Part shown: one piece after another, positions 16,742 through 24,935 of the stretch | Position numbering within the stretch: position 1 is the first letter of the stretch | Layout: the number at the start of each line of letters is the position of its first letter | Assembly: GCA_031425155.1 (NCBI GenBank) | Contig: JANPIV010000072.1 | Location: 4,788 to 68,787, forward strand | Direction: 5' to 3' | From: M3007 sp031425155 | GTDB lineage: Bacteria > Bacteroidota > Bacteroidia > Chitinophagales > Saprospiraceae | Length of the DNA stretch: 64,000 bases | Notes under the pieces: model-generated | Told to the model about the DNA's origin: nothing | The model's database searches: none | What the model saw: only the letters and a program-made list of their open reading frames with translations | Made by a program: the position numbers and the translations under genes

Positions 16742-17338
16742 TTATTCAATATTATATTTATTCAATAAATGCTGATATTCTGGCGAATTACGACGGCGCA
16801 GCGGCTCATTTTTCACCAGTTCCTGAATTTTCATGATCCCGTCAATGATCTGCTCCGGGCGCGGTGGGCAGCCGGGCACATACACATCCACTGGAATCAC
16901 CTTGTCTATGCCCTGCAACACCGAGTAAGTGTCAAAAATACCTCCAGAACAGGCGCAGGCTCCCACAGCGATCACCCATTTGGGTTCGGCCATCTGGATA
17001 TACACTTGTTTGAGGATCGGACCCATTTTCTTGGCAATCGTCCCCATGACCATCAGCAAATCGGCCTGGCGGGGCGAAAACGACAGGCGTTCCATCCCAA
17101 AACGCGCCAAATCGTAGTTGCTGCCCATCGTGGCCATGAACTCAATGCCGCAGCAGGAAGTCGCAAACGGCAGCGGCCAGATAGAATTGGCACGCGCCAA
17201 ACCGACCGCTTTGGACATAGAAGTCGCGAAGAAACCCTCGCCGCCGTAGCCTTCCGGCATTTCGGCACCTATAATACCTGTACTTCCGGTTTTGCTAAGT
17301 CCACCGGCAACGGTAGGCATTTCAGCAGTATTAGCCAT
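16742..17338 (-). CDS. nuoB: NADH-quinone oxidoreductase subunit B
   Basis: This 198-residue subunit binds the terminal [4Fe-4S] cluster N2, which reduces quinone. Ligands are the tandem Cys of TSCCGIEF, GACACSGG and VYVPGCPPRP. The N-terminal 25 residues before YGGEGFFATS are a variable extension. Within the operon it follows nuoA after a 101-bp gap that is mostly an AT-rich inverted repeat. It is a core subunit and nothing is missing. Confidence 0.97.
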   Translation of the reverse strand: MANTAEMPTVAGGLSKTGSTGIIGAEMPEGYGGEGFFATSMSKAVGLARANSIWPLPFATSCCGIEFMATMGSNYDLARFGMERLSFSPRQADLLMVMGTIAKKMGPILKQVYIQMAEPKWVIAVGACACSGGIFDTYSVLQGIDKVIPVDVYVPGCPPRPEQIIDGIMKIQELVKNEPLRRRNSPEYQHLLNKYNIE

Positions 17339-17344
17339 GTTTCT

Positions 17345-17437
17345 TAGTTATAAGTTATGAGTTATAAGTTATGAGTGGAAAAGTTAGAAGTGAAACCGCG
17401 TTCGGCATAACTCATAACTTATAACTCATAACTTTTT
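17345..17437. repeat. AT-rich inverted repeat between nuoA and nuoB
   Basis: The left arm 17345-17377 is made of AGTTATAAGTTATGAGT units. The right arm 17406-17434 is built of ACTCATAACTTATAACTC units and followed by TTTTTT on the plus strand. The spacer is about 28 bp. The hairpin would lie in the nuoA-nuoB mRNA. It is the same repeat family as 5840-5901 and 13316-13392. Confidence 0.8.
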
Positions 17438-17439
17438 TA

Positions 17440-17802
17440 CTATTTGTCCCACTCCAGCGCACCCTTGCGCAGCACGTAGTAGAAACCGATCAAAAACACG
17501 GCCACAAAGATCAGTACAGCGAAAAAGCCATCGGTGCCCATTTCCCGGAAATTGACGGCGTAGGGATAAAAGAAAATGACTTCCACGTCGAACAAGACGA
17601 ACAAAATGGCCGTCATGAAATATTTGATGGACACCGGCAGACGGGCATTCCCCTCGGCTTCGATGCCACACTCGAAATTCTCGTCCTTCTTCTTGCTGTG
17701 GCGTTTCGGGCCGAGCATAGGCACCACGATCAGCACCAGAGCAACAAAGCCCAGCGCAACCAAAGATTGCATGACGATTGGCAAATAGCCTGATGGTTCC
17801 AT
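17440..17802 (-). CDS. nuoA: NADH-quinone oxidoreductase subunit A
   Basis: A 120-residue membrane protein with three transmembrane helices. The conserved loop ENFECGIEAEGNARLPVSIKYF contains the Cys that lies near the quinone entrance, and FVLFDVEVIFFYPYAV is the helix-2 signature. It is the first gene of the nuo operon. A strong Bacteroidota -7 box (17895-17902) lies about 93 bp upstream, consistent with the operon promoter. Confidence 0.97.
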   Translation of the reverse strand: MEPSGYLPIVMQSLVALGFVALVLIVVPMLGPKRHSKKKDENFECGIEAEGNARLPVSIKYFMTAILFVLFDVEVIFFYPYAVNFREMGTDGFFAVLIFVAVFLIGFYYVLRKGALEWDK

Positions 17803-17894
17803 AATTGCTTAATCTTGTGCTTTGTCTAACAAATTGTTGGTCTTATGGTTCGGAAACATCCGATTAGCCACAAAAACATGACTATCGGCGGCGG

Positions 17895-17914
17895 CAAAGG
17901 TATCTAAAACCTTT
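17895..17914. promoter_or_regulatory. Divergent promoter core: nuo operon (-) and CBM9 gene side (+)
   Basis: The minus strand reads TACCTTTG (17902-17895), an exact match to TAnnTTTG and the likely -7 box of the nuo operon with a leader of about 85 nt. Seven bases away, the plus strand reads ACCTTTG (17908-17914), a near match pointing toward 18055. The two boxes form an inverted repeat (CAAAGGT-N7-ACCTTTG). A TTG on the minus strand lies 13 bp upstream of the -7 box, shorter than the 17-bp spacing seen at 25339-25366 and 48689-48716. Confidence 0.5.
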
Positions 17915-18054
17915 GCAAAATACGGTGTACAAATAGGGTACAGAATACACTTACTTGCACTGTTTAGAATTTCTCCATTTCCGGCCCGTAAAACCATATT
18001 CAACTCATGGATATTTCCAAAAAAATGAAACCTTTGCTCAAAATGTAACCCGGT

Positions 18055-18822
18055 ATGAATCTTCGTTTCTTCTTTTGCCTCGCGCTGCCTTTCCTCGCAC
18101 TGGCCTTTTTTTCCTGCAAAAATAATGCTCCCGAAAAAACGGACGCTTCCGCCCAGGATGCAGCGGCAGCACAATTCGAGGCCATTTATGGCACTCCTAC
18201 CATCAATGGCCTCGGTGACGACGACATTTGGCAAAATGCCGAATGGCTCCCGCTCGATCAGGTCTGGATTGGGCCCGTGCCTGCACCGGAGGATTTTACA
18301 GGCCGCTACAAATTGGCGTGGGATGAAAACAATCTCTATATTTTGGCCGAAATAACCGACGATACACTGGTGGATACGCATCCCGATGGGCTGGTGAAAT
18401 ACTGGGACGACGATTGCCTCGAAATATTCGTGGATGAAGATGCTTCCGGCGGCGAGCACCAATATAGTTCCAACGCTTTCGCTTATCACATTGCTTTGGA
18501 CGGCAATGTGGTGGACATTGCGCCCGACAAATCATTTCAGTATTATAATGATCATTGCACCACGCGGCGTACCACCGATGGGCATACCGCGACCTGGGAA
18601 GTGGCCATGAAGATTTTTGATGGCAATAAATACGCCGATGGCGGCGAAAACATTCCGAAGTTGCTGCAATCCGGCAAAAAAATGGGCTTCATGTTGGCCT
18701 ATTGCGATAATGACAAATCGGTGGAGCGCGAAAATTTCGTCGGCAACCGGGTCATCGCGGGAGAGGATAAAAATCAGGGCTTTAAAAATGCCAGCGTCTT
18801 TGGCATTTTAGAATTAAAGTAA
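18055..18822 (+). CDS. CBM9-like carbohydrate-binding lipoprotein
   Basis: A 255-residue protein with a signal peptide ending AFFSCK, so Cys21 is the probable lipidation site, followed by a short Ala/Gln linker. Residues about 45-255 look like a carbohydrate-binding family 9 / DOMON-like beta sandwich: DDIWQNAEWLPL, YKLAWDENNLYILAEITDDTL, KYWDDDCLEIFVD and the C-terminal GFMLAYCDND. In secreted enzymes this fold binds sugar chain ends; here it stands alone on a membrane anchor. The stop codon overlaps a REP-like palindrome. A minus-strand open frame over the same DNA (17809-18489) lacks any recognisable domain and is rejected. Confidence 0.8.
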   Translation: MNLRFFFCLALPFLALAFFSCKNNAPEKTDASAQDAAAAQFEAIYGTPTINGLGDDDIWQNAEWLPLDQVWIGPVPAPEDFTGRYKLAWDENNLYILAEITDDTLVDTHPDGLVKYWDDDCLEIFVDEDASGGEHQYSSNAFAYHIALDGNVVDIAPDKSFQYYNDHCTTRRTTDGHTATWEVAMKIFDGNKYADGGENIPKLLQSGKKMGFMLAYCDNDKSVERENFVGNRVIAGEDKNQGFKNASVFGILELK

Positions 18823-18843
18823 CACCGACTTCAGTCGGTAAAT
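18819..18843 (+). repeat. REP-like palindrome, left copy
   Basis: The element reads GTAAC followed by the palindrome ACCGACT-TC-AGTCGGT. It overlaps the stop codon of the CBM9 lipoprotein gene. A copy in inverse orientation lies at 23824-23848, just after folD, so the pair brackets the gnd-gntP-gntK-folD block. The 5' GTAR tetranucleotide and pairing in inverted orientation resemble REP/REPIN elements. Confidence 0.7.
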
Positions 18844-18896
18844 TAATGTCACCAATACAGGTTGACGTTCAAAAAATATTTAAACTGCTGAATATC

Positions 18897-19799
18897 ATGC
18901 AACTTGCACTTATTGGCCTCGGCAAAATGGGCTATAATCTAGCCCTCAACCTGCGCAACCACAACCACACCGTCGTCGCTTACGACCGCTCACCGGAACT
19001 CACCGCTCAACTGGCTGCCGAAGCGGGTACGCTGCCCGCCAATTCGCTGGACGAACTCTGCTCCAAACTCACCGGACGCCGCGTCATCTGGCTGATGGTG
19101 CCGGCGGGCAACATTGTGGAAGGCGTGATCGAGCAATTGGTCCCGCTTTTGGCCGAAGGCGATATTCTGATTGATGGCGGCAACTCCAACTTTAAGGATT
19201 CCAAACGCCGTTATACCACCTTGAAAGCCAGGGGAATAGACTTCATTGACTGCGGTACTTCGGGCGGCATGAGCGGTGCTTTGCACGGTGCCTGCACCAT
19301 GATCGGCGGCGAGCCAGAGGTGTATCAATACTGCAAAACCATTTTCGACGACATCTGTGTACCGGGCGGTAGCCTGTACGTGGGTGCGCCGGGAGCCGGA
19401 CATTTCACTAAAATGGTCCATAATGGCATTGAATATGGCATGATGCAGGCGATGGCCGAGGGTTTTGAAGTGCTCCAACGCTCCGAGTACGACGTGGATT
19501 TCAAAGCCGTGGCTGACCTTTGGAACAATGGTTCCGTGGTGCGCAGTTGGCTGATGGAACTGATAGCCAATGCATTCTCCAAAGACCCGCATCTGGGTAG
19601 CATCCGGGGCATCATGAACTCTTCCGGTGAAGGCAAATGGACGCTGGAAACCGCGCTCGATATGGGCGTTGCAACGCCCGTCATTGCGCTCTCGCTGATG
19701 ATGCGTTACCGTTCGCAGCAAGACGACACGTTCTCCGGCAAGGTGGTAGCCGCGCTGCGTAATGAATTTGGTGGCCACGCCGTCGTAGAAAAAAAATAA
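18897..19799 (+). CDS. gnd: 6-phosphogluconate dehydrogenase, decarboxylating (short form)
   Basis: A protein of 300 residues from the ATG at 18897; an in-frame ATG at 18846 would add 17 residues but breaks the usual N-terminus. It has the N-terminal dinucleotide-binding motif GLGKMG, the substrate loop GTSGGMSGALHG, and the catalytic block FTKMVHNGIEYGMMQ. Length fits the short GndA/YqeC class, which in known members is often NAD-dependent; cofactor choice here is inferred. The reaction is 6-phosphogluconate to ribulose 5-phosphate plus CO2. It is followed 9 bp later by the GntP permease and then gluconokinase, so the three genes form a gluconate-use operon. Confidence 0.93.
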   Translation: MQLALIGLGKMGYNLALNLRNHNHTVVAYDRSPELTAQLAAEAGTLPANSLDELCSKLTGRRVIWLMVPAGNIVEGVIEQLVPLLAEGDILIDGGNSNFKDSKRRYTTLKARGIDFIDCGTSGGMSGALHGACTMIGGEPEVYQYCKTIFDDICVPGGSLYVGAPGAGHFTKMVHNGIEYGMMQAMAEGFEVLQRSEYDVDFKAVADLWNNGSVVRSWLMELIANAFSKDPHLGSIRGIMNSSGEGKWTLETALDMGVATPVIALSLMMRYRSQQDDTFSGKVVAALRNEFGGHAVVEKK

Positions 19800-19808
19800 C
19801 CAGCTCCG

Positions 19809-21143
19809 ATGGCCCTTCTCCTGCTGATTGCCAGCATTACCTGCCTGCTTGCTCTGATTATCTGGTTGAAAATCAATGCTTTCCTGGCCTTGACTATCAC
19901 TGCTATCCTGACTGGTTTGGCGAGCGGTATGGCTCCCCCGGATTTGCTGAAAGCACTGCAAAGCGGCATTGGCGGCACCCTGGGCGGGCTCGTATTAATC
20001 TTTTCCCTGGGGGTTATTTTAGGCAATATTTTGTCAGAAACGGGGGCTGCGCAGGTCATTGCTACGCGACTTTTGGGCGTTTTCGGGGTGCAATATGCCA
20101 ACTGGGCGGTGCTTATTACGGGTTTGGTAGTGGGGTTGGCCATGTTTTATAATGCCGGTTTTGTCGTTTTGGCTCCTTTAGTTTTTACGATTGCCGCTAC
20201 ATCACGTCTCGCACTGGTGGCATTGGCCATTTCAATGGCTGCACCGCTTTCGGTGACGCATGGGTTTTTGCCGCCGCATCCGGGTGCCACGGCGGTGGCC
20301 AACATCTTTCACGCCGATCTGGGCCGCACCTTATTATTAGGATTCATTGTCGCCATTCCGGCGGTGCTGGTGGCGGGTATTTTCTTTCCGCAGTTTTTGA
20401 AAAAAATCAAGGCTCAGCCGCCGGAAGGATTATTTGAAGTAAAAACAATCCCCCCGGAGCAACTGCCGGGTTTTGGTAAAAGCCTGACCGTTGCGCTGTT
20501 GCCCGTATTTTTAATGGCTTTGGCGACTATTGCCGATTTGAATTGGCCGGAAACGCATCCCGCCCGCGTATGGGTCAAGTTTTTTGGCGATCCGGGCATT
20601 TCGCTGCTATTGGCCGTACTGGTTGCCCTGTTTGTATTTACCAAAAAAGGGGCAACTCCCGGCGTTTCGGTCCATTCCATGACTTATTTGCTCAATAAAT
20701 CAGGTGTGGCCATTGGTGCGGCGGCGATGCTGCTGCTGATAATGGCGGCGGGTGGGGCCTACAAACAAGTGCTGGTAGATAGCGGATTGGGGCAGGCTTT
20801 GGCCGGGCGTTTGGCGGGTATGCCGGTCTCGCCGCTGGTGCTCGGCTGGACGATGGCCACGCTGCTGCGCATTGCCGTTGGGTCGGCCACGGTCGCGGGC
20901 ATGACCGCTGCCGGGCTGGTGCTTCCTTTGGTGACAACTACCCATGTATCTCCCGAATTGATGACGCTGGCCATTGGCGCGGGCAGTCTGATGTGTTCGC
21001 ACGTGAACGACACCGGATTCTGGATGTTCAAAGAATGGTTTGGCCTGAGTCTGGGCGACACGTTCCGTACCTGGTCGGTCATGGAAACCATCGTCGGCAC
21101 CGTTGGATTGGCGGGGGTGCTGGTGCTGAATATGTTCGTGTAA
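19809..21143 (+). CDS. gntP: GntP-family gluconate:H+ symporter
   Basis: A 444-residue membrane protein with about 12-14 hydrophobic segments. Family signatures are PPHPGATAVANIF after the fourth or fifth helix, AVGSATVAGMTAAGLVLPL, and SHVNDTGFWMFKEWFG near the C-terminus. The family transports gluconate and related sugar acids with protons. Placement between gnd and gluconokinase supports gluconate as substrate. The short intergenic spacing to gnd (9 bp) suggests co-transcription. The 246-bp gap after it holds a complex inverted repeat element. Confidence 0.92.
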   Translation: MALLLLIASITCLLALIIWLKINAFLALTITAILTGLASGMAPPDLLKALQSGIGGTLGGLVLIFSLGVILGNILSETGAAQVIATRLLGVFGVQYANWAVLITGLVVGLAMFYNAGFVVLAPLVFTIAATSRLALVALAISMAAPLSVTHGFLPPHPGATAVANIFHADLGRTLLLGFIVAIPAVLVAGIFFPQFLKKIKAQPPEGLFEVKTIPPEQLPGFGKSLTVALLPVFLMALATIADLNWPETHPARVWVKFFGDPGISLLLAVLVALFVFTKKGATPGVSVHSMTYLLNKSGVAIGAAAMLLLIMAAGGAYKQVLVDSGLGQALAGRLAGMPVSPLVLGWTMATLLRIAVGSATVAGMTAAGLVLPLVTTTHVSPELMTLAIGAGSLMCSHVNDTGFWMFKEWFGLSLGDTFRTWSVMETIVGTVGLAGVLVLNMFV

Positions 21144-21148
21144 AGAAA

Positions 21149-21384
21149 TATGAACGATGATGTATGATGTATGAACTATGACGGCGGCACTTTGGCATTG
21201 GTAATTGAGTTAATGTGTGGTTGCTAGTGGTGGCATGGGTACTGCAAAATCTTTTCAAAGAAAAAATTTTGCAGTACCCATGCCACCACTCAAATCCGAA
21301 TTTTCCTTTAAACCTTTCACAACCCAAGATTTACCTAACCATCAAATACATTATAGTTCATACTTCATACTTCATCGTTCATAC
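21149..21384. repeat. Nested inverted-repeat element between gntP and gntK
   Basis: The outer arms (about 21150-21182 and 21350-21382) are imperfect inverted copies built of ATGAACGATGA and GTATGA units. Inside is a long near-perfect hairpin. The arm 21226-21255 (AGTGGTGGCATGGGTACTGC...) pairs with 21261-21290 with one mismatch, around a five-base loop. No gene is seen inside. It sits immediately before the TTG start of the gluconokinase and may be an element insertion as well as a transcription barrier. Confidence 0.75.
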
Positions 21385-21389
21385 TTCTT

Positions 21390-22823
21390 TTGATTATTTG
21401 TCTCGACATCGGTACCACCAACGTAAAAGCCTTCGCGTTCAGCGATGCGGGCGAAGTATGGGCGGTAGCCGAACGGCGCAACCAAACCATCAGCCCGCAG
21501 CTGGATCGAAGCGAACAGGACCCGGAGGCGATCTTGCAGCATCTGCGCGAGGTGCTGGACGAAGCCCTGTCGGAAGCCAAACAGCAGGAACCCATACGGG
21601 GGTTGGTGTTTTCCTCCGCTATGCACGGTCTGCTGGCAGTGGATACCGCTGGAAGACCACTGACCAATATCTGGCTATGGTCAGATCTGAGAGCCGCACA
21701 GTTAGCGACGACATTGCGATACAATAATATAGGCTTGGACATTTATGAGCGGACGGGTGTTCCCATTCATCCGATGTCGCCGCTATTGAAGATTATCTGG
21801 CTGCGCCAAAACGAGCCGGAAATATTTGCCAAAACGCATAAGTTCCTGGGTATCAAGGAGTACTTGCTGTTTCAATTGCTGGGTAAATACCTGTCCGACC
21901 TTCCTGTGGCTTCGGCCACTGGTTTGATGAATATTGAACGAAATCGTTGGGACGACCATATTCTAAAATTATTGGACATCACGGCGGCGCAATTGCCGGA
22001 GTTGGTTTTGCCCACCCATATCGAGACGTTACCGGAAAAAGCGGCGGCGGCACTGAACTTACCGAAAGGCCTCCCCATTATTATTGGCGGCAGCGATGGA
22101 GCTCTGGCCAATCTGGGTGCCGGAGCTACCACGCCCGGCCAATGGGCAGTGACCATCGGCACCAGTGCAGCCATTCGCATGGTTACTTCCAAGCCGTTGA
22201 TAGACCAGAAAATGCGCACTTTCTGCTATCGTTTGGACGATGTACGCTGCATAGTAGGGGGAGGCAGCAATAACGGAACCAATGCCCTCGAGTGGTTGCG
22301 TGTGCAGGTGGTCGGTTCACAGCACGAGGCGGGAGATTTTGCGCAATTGGCTGCCGACGTGCCAGCAGGCGCAGAAGAATTACTTTTTCTGCCCTATTTG
22401 CTCGGCGAACGCGCCCCGCTGTGGAATGCGCACGCACGGGGCAGTTTTCATGGACTGACCGCACAGCATAGCCAGGCGCATTTTGTGCGGGCCGTGATGG
22501 AAGGAGTACTGTTCAATCTAAAACTAATCGCCGAGTCCCTCGAAGCCGTGCAGCCCCTCGAAATCATTCACGCGGGTGGTGGTTTTTCCAACAGTCGCCT
22601 GTGGGTGCAGATGCTGGCCGATATTTTCCAGAAGCCGGTTAGTGTGGATGAACGCGGCGTGGATGCTTCGATATTGGGCGCACTAAGGGTCGCGTGTCAG
22701 GCATTGGGCTTGCCAGATTTGGTTGATCGTCAACATGTTACAATAGTTCAGCCGGATAAAACGCAGGCAGCAATTTATGCGGGGGCTTACGAACGGTTTG
22801 AGCAATTGGCGGGCATTCACTGA
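21390..22823 (+). CDS. gntK: FGGY-family gluconokinase
   Basis: A 477-residue sugar kinase of the FGGY family. The start is a TTG at 21390, because no in-frame ATG precedes the required first strand (IICLDIGTTNVKAFAF, phosphate 1 motif). FSSAMHGLLAVD and NIWLWSDLRA are sugar-site stretches. IIIGGSDGALANLGAGAT and AVTIGTSAAIR form the second ATP-binding half, and IIHAGGGFSNSRLWVQMLADI is the adenosine motif. Gluconate specificity is inferred from the neighbouring gntP and gnd; xylulose is the alternative. It phosphorylates gluconate to 6-phosphogluconate, the substrate of the enzyme two genes upstream. Confidence 0.88.
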   Translation: MIICLDIGTTNVKAFAFSDAGEVWAVAERRNQTISPQLDRSEQDPEAILQHLREVLDEALSEAKQQEPIRGLVFSSAMHGLLAVDTAGRPLTNIWLWSDLRAAQLATTLRYNNIGLDIYERTGVPIHPMSPLLKIIWLRQNEPEIFAKTHKFLGIKEYLLFQLLGKYLSDLPVASATGLMNIERNRWDDHILKLLDITAAQLPELVLPTHIETLPEKAAAALNLPKGLPIIIGGSDGALANLGAGATTPGQWAVTIGTSAAIRMVTSKPLIDQKMRTFCYRLDDVRCIVGGGSNNGTNALEWLRVQVVGSQHEAGDFAQLAADVPAGAEELLFLPYLLGERAPLWNAHARGSFHGLTAQHSQAHFVRAVMEGVLFNLKLIAESLEAVQPLEIIHAGGGFSNSRLWVQMLADIFQKPVSVDERGVDASILGALRVACQALGLPDLVDRQHVTIVQPDKTQAAIYAGAYERFEQLAGIH

Positions 22824-22830
22824 GTACTCG

Positions 22831-22912
22831 TTTGCGAAACTTTCAGAGTTTCGTAAACGTAAGACCAGAGTACTTTTACCGCACATTTACGAAACTTCGA
22901 AAGTTTCGCAAA
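22831..22912. repeat. Paired GCGAAAC palindromes in inverted orientation
   Basis: Two 27-bp units, 22831-22857 and 22886-22912, are inverted copies with 25 of 27 positions matching. Each is itself a GAAAC...GTTTC palindrome, and 28 bp lie between them. They fill the gntK-folD gap and can form either two small hairpins or one large one. Confidence 0.75.
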
Positions 22913-22939
22913 TGAATTCACCCTTTCAATATCTTTAAA

Positions 22940-23821
22940 ATGACCTTACTGGACGGAAAACTGCTTTCCGAAAACATTAAAGACGAACTCGCCATTGCGG
23001 TGGCGGAACTACGTAAAAAAGGAGAAAAAATTCCCCATTTGGTAGCCGTACTGGTGGGCGAAAATCCCGCGAGCCAGGTGTATGTGCAAAGCAAGATCAA
23101 GAGTTGTGAGCAGGTGGGTTTCAAAAGCAGCCTCGTGCGCCGCGATAATGACGTAACCGAAGCCGAACTACTGGACATTGTGCAGCAACTGAATGACGAC
23201 CCCGATGTGGATGGTTTCATCGTACAACTGCCTCTGCCTAAACACATTAGCGAAGAGCGCGTCACCCTCGCCATTGACCATCGTAAGGATGTGGACGGTT
23301 TTCATCCGATTAATTTGGGACGTATGACCCAAGGGCTGCCCGCGTTTTTGCCCGCTACCCCTTTTGGTATTCTGGAAATGCTGCGGCGTTATGAGATTAA
23401 AACCGCTGGTCAGCATTGTGTGGTGGTGGGCCGCAGCAATATCGTGGGGACACCAATCAGTATTTTGCTTTCCCGCAAGGGCTATCCGGGCGATTGTACG
23501 GTGACGCTGACGCACTCGCGTACGCGGGATTTGGCAGCAGAAGTGCGGCGAGCGGATATTGTAGTGGCCGCAATCGGGATTCCGAATTTTATTCAAGGCA
23601 ATTGGGTGAAAGAAGGGGCCGTTGTCATTGATGTGGGTATTAACCGAATCGTGGATGAAACGCGTAAATCGGGAACCCGGCTGGTGGGAGATGTTGATTT
23701 TGAAGCAGTTGCGCCAAAATGCAGTTATATCACGCCCGTGCCGGGTGGGGTAGGGCTGATGACGGTGGCGGCTTTGCTGATGAATACGTTGAAGGCCTGT
23801 CGGAAAGAGATTTATTTTTAA
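22940..23821 (+). CDS. folD: Methylenetetrahydrofolate dehydrogenase/cyclohydrolase
   Basis: A 293-residue bifunctional enzyme of one-carbon metabolism that interconverts 5,10-methylene-, methenyl- and 10-formyl-tetrahydrofolate in the cytosol. YVQSKIKSCEQVG holds the catalytic Lys. VDGFIVQLPLPKHI and GRSNIVGTPISILL are the substrate and NADP-binding motifs. The C-terminal signature is TPVPGGVGLMTVA, where most family members have a Pro in place of this Leu. The gene is separated from gntK by an inverted repeat and is followed by a REP-like palindrome and a terminator, so it ends the block. Confidence 0.95.
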   Translation: MTLLDGKLLSENIKDELAIAVAELRKKGEKIPHLVAVLVGENPASQVYVQSKIKSCEQVGFKSSLVRRDNDVTEAELLDIVQQLNDDPDVDGFIVQLPLPKHISEERVTLAIDHRKDVDGFHPINLGRMTQGLPAFLPATPFGILEMLRRYEIKTAGQHCVVVGRSNIVGTPISILLSRKGYPGDCTVTLTHSRTRDLAAEVRRADIVVAAIGIPNFIQGNWVKEGAVVIDVGINRIVDETRKSGTRLVGDVDFEAVAPKCSYITPVPGGVGLMTVAALLMNTLKACRKEIYF

Positions 23822-23823
23822 CT

Positions 23824-23848
23824 ATTTACCGACTGAAGTCGGTGTTAC
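23824..23848 (-). repeat. REP-like palindrome, right copy
   Basis: On the minus strand this reads the same GTAAC-ACCGACT-TC-AGTCGGT-AAAT as 18819-18843. It starts three bases after the folD stop. The inverse orientation relative to the left copy makes a 5-kb bracket around gnd, gntP, gntK and folD. Confidence 0.7.
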
Positions 23849-23852
23849 AAAA

Positions 23853-23884
23853 AAACGCGGCCTCTCCGAAGAGAAGCCGCGTTT
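23853..23884. terminator. Bidirectional terminator between folD and coiled-coil gene
   Basis: A 14-bp stem (AAACGCGGCCTCTC / GAGAAGCCGCGTTT, one wobble position) with a CGAA loop, flanked by an A-run on the left and TTT on the right. It lies between convergent genes and can serve both strands. Confidence 0.85.
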
Positions 23885-23912
23885 CCTATATTCTGCTGAA
23901 TGATTTCAATAA

Positions 23913-24935
23913 TTACTTCAGGTTGAAAGCACCTGTACCGACGAGATAGCCTTTGTTATAGACTTCTACGTTGTACTTACCTTTCGTGAAGTTTTGACCA
24001 GGCTGCCAGCCACCGCATACTTGCGCTTCGCCGTTGGTGTAGTTGGTCGTTGCCGTAGTCGTGTAGCGGAATTCAGATTCGCTTTTCTTATCCGTAGAGA
24101 CACCTGAACCCATGCTTTCGATAGCCAAAGGAGCACCGGTTGGGTCAATAATACGCAGGTAGAACGTTTCTTCACCAGCAGGAACCACTTCATTTGGCTC
24201 AGTCATGAAGCAAATGCTCAGTTTATCCACGTTTTTGGCTTTGGATTTGGTTTTCTCCTTACCGTTGCTACGCACATCCACCGACTTTATGGTGATGTTT
24301 TTCACGCGGATAGCAGAAGCAATGTCCACTTTCTTAGCCAGTTGCGTACGTTCGGTTTCCAGTTGCGTCTTTTCGCTGACCAAAGCAGCACGAGCCGTCG
24401 TTGCTTCGTCCAATTGAGCCGATTTCTCGTTCACAGTGGTTGTAAGCGTCTGATTTTGAGTAGTCAGTTGTGTGTTGTTCTCGGTTAAAATACCGTTTTC
24501 CTTCTTCAACTGATCAATCTGGGCGAGAAACTCGTTCTTTTGGCGCTCGAGACTGTTCATGGCATTCCGGTATTCCTTCTTGTCGCGGATCAAACCAGCT
24601 ACAGTGTTCTTGGAGGCTTCCAAGTCTTGCAGTTGCTGATTAATCTTAGCGTCCAGTTCCGTGTTGATACCCTTTTGTTGTTCCAATTGGGTCACTGCTT
24701 CATTATACTTGGTATCAAGTTCGGTAAAAGCGGATTTCTGCTCGGTCAATTCCATGGTAGTGGAATCCAGTTGCTGTCCGGTTTTGTATTTTCCGACCAA
24801 CAGGAAGACGCAGAGGCCAAGCAGGGCAGCGATAGCGATGCCCATAATGGTGGTCATGCGTTTTTGATTATCATTGCCAGGTGTATTACCGTAATTTGGA
24901 GTCGTGGGCGAGTTGAAATTGGTGGGTGTGCTCAT
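23913..24935 (-). CDS. Membrane-anchored coiled-coil protein
   Basis: A 340-residue protein. A polar, Asn/Pro/Thr-rich N-terminus of about 25 residues is followed by one transmembrane helix at about 29-48 (IMGIAIAALLGLCVFLLVG). A long coiled coil follows at about 55-205, rich in heptads with Gln, Glu, Leu and Lys. The C-terminal beta-rich domain of about 120 residues is extracytoplasmic if the topology is N-in. The family is not named; similar architectures occur in Bacteroidota. The gene is monocistronic, with a long leader. A role as an envelope spacer or tether is only a guess. Confidence 0.6.
   Translation of the reverse strand: MSTPTNFNSPTTPNYGNTPGNDNQKRMTTIMGIAIAALLGLCVFLLVGKYKTGQQLDSTTMELTEQKSAFTELDTKYNEAVTQLEQQKGINTELDAKINQQLQDLEASKNTVAGLIRDKKEYRNAMNSLERQKNEFLAQIDQLKKENGILTENNTQLTTQNQTLTTTVNEKSAQLDEATTARAALVSEKTQLETERTQLAKKVDIASAIRVKNITIKSVDVRSNGKEKTKSKAKNVDKLSICFMTEPNEVVPAGEETFYLRIIDPTGAPLAIESMGSGVSTDKKSESEFRYTTTATTNYTNGEAQVCGGWQPGQNFTKGKYNVEVYNKGYLVGTGAFNLK

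Noticed and set aside
17809..18489. A 226-residue minus-strand open frame
   Set aside because: It overlaps the CBM9 lipoprotein gene on the plus strand, which has a signal peptide and a recognisable domain; the minus frame has neither.
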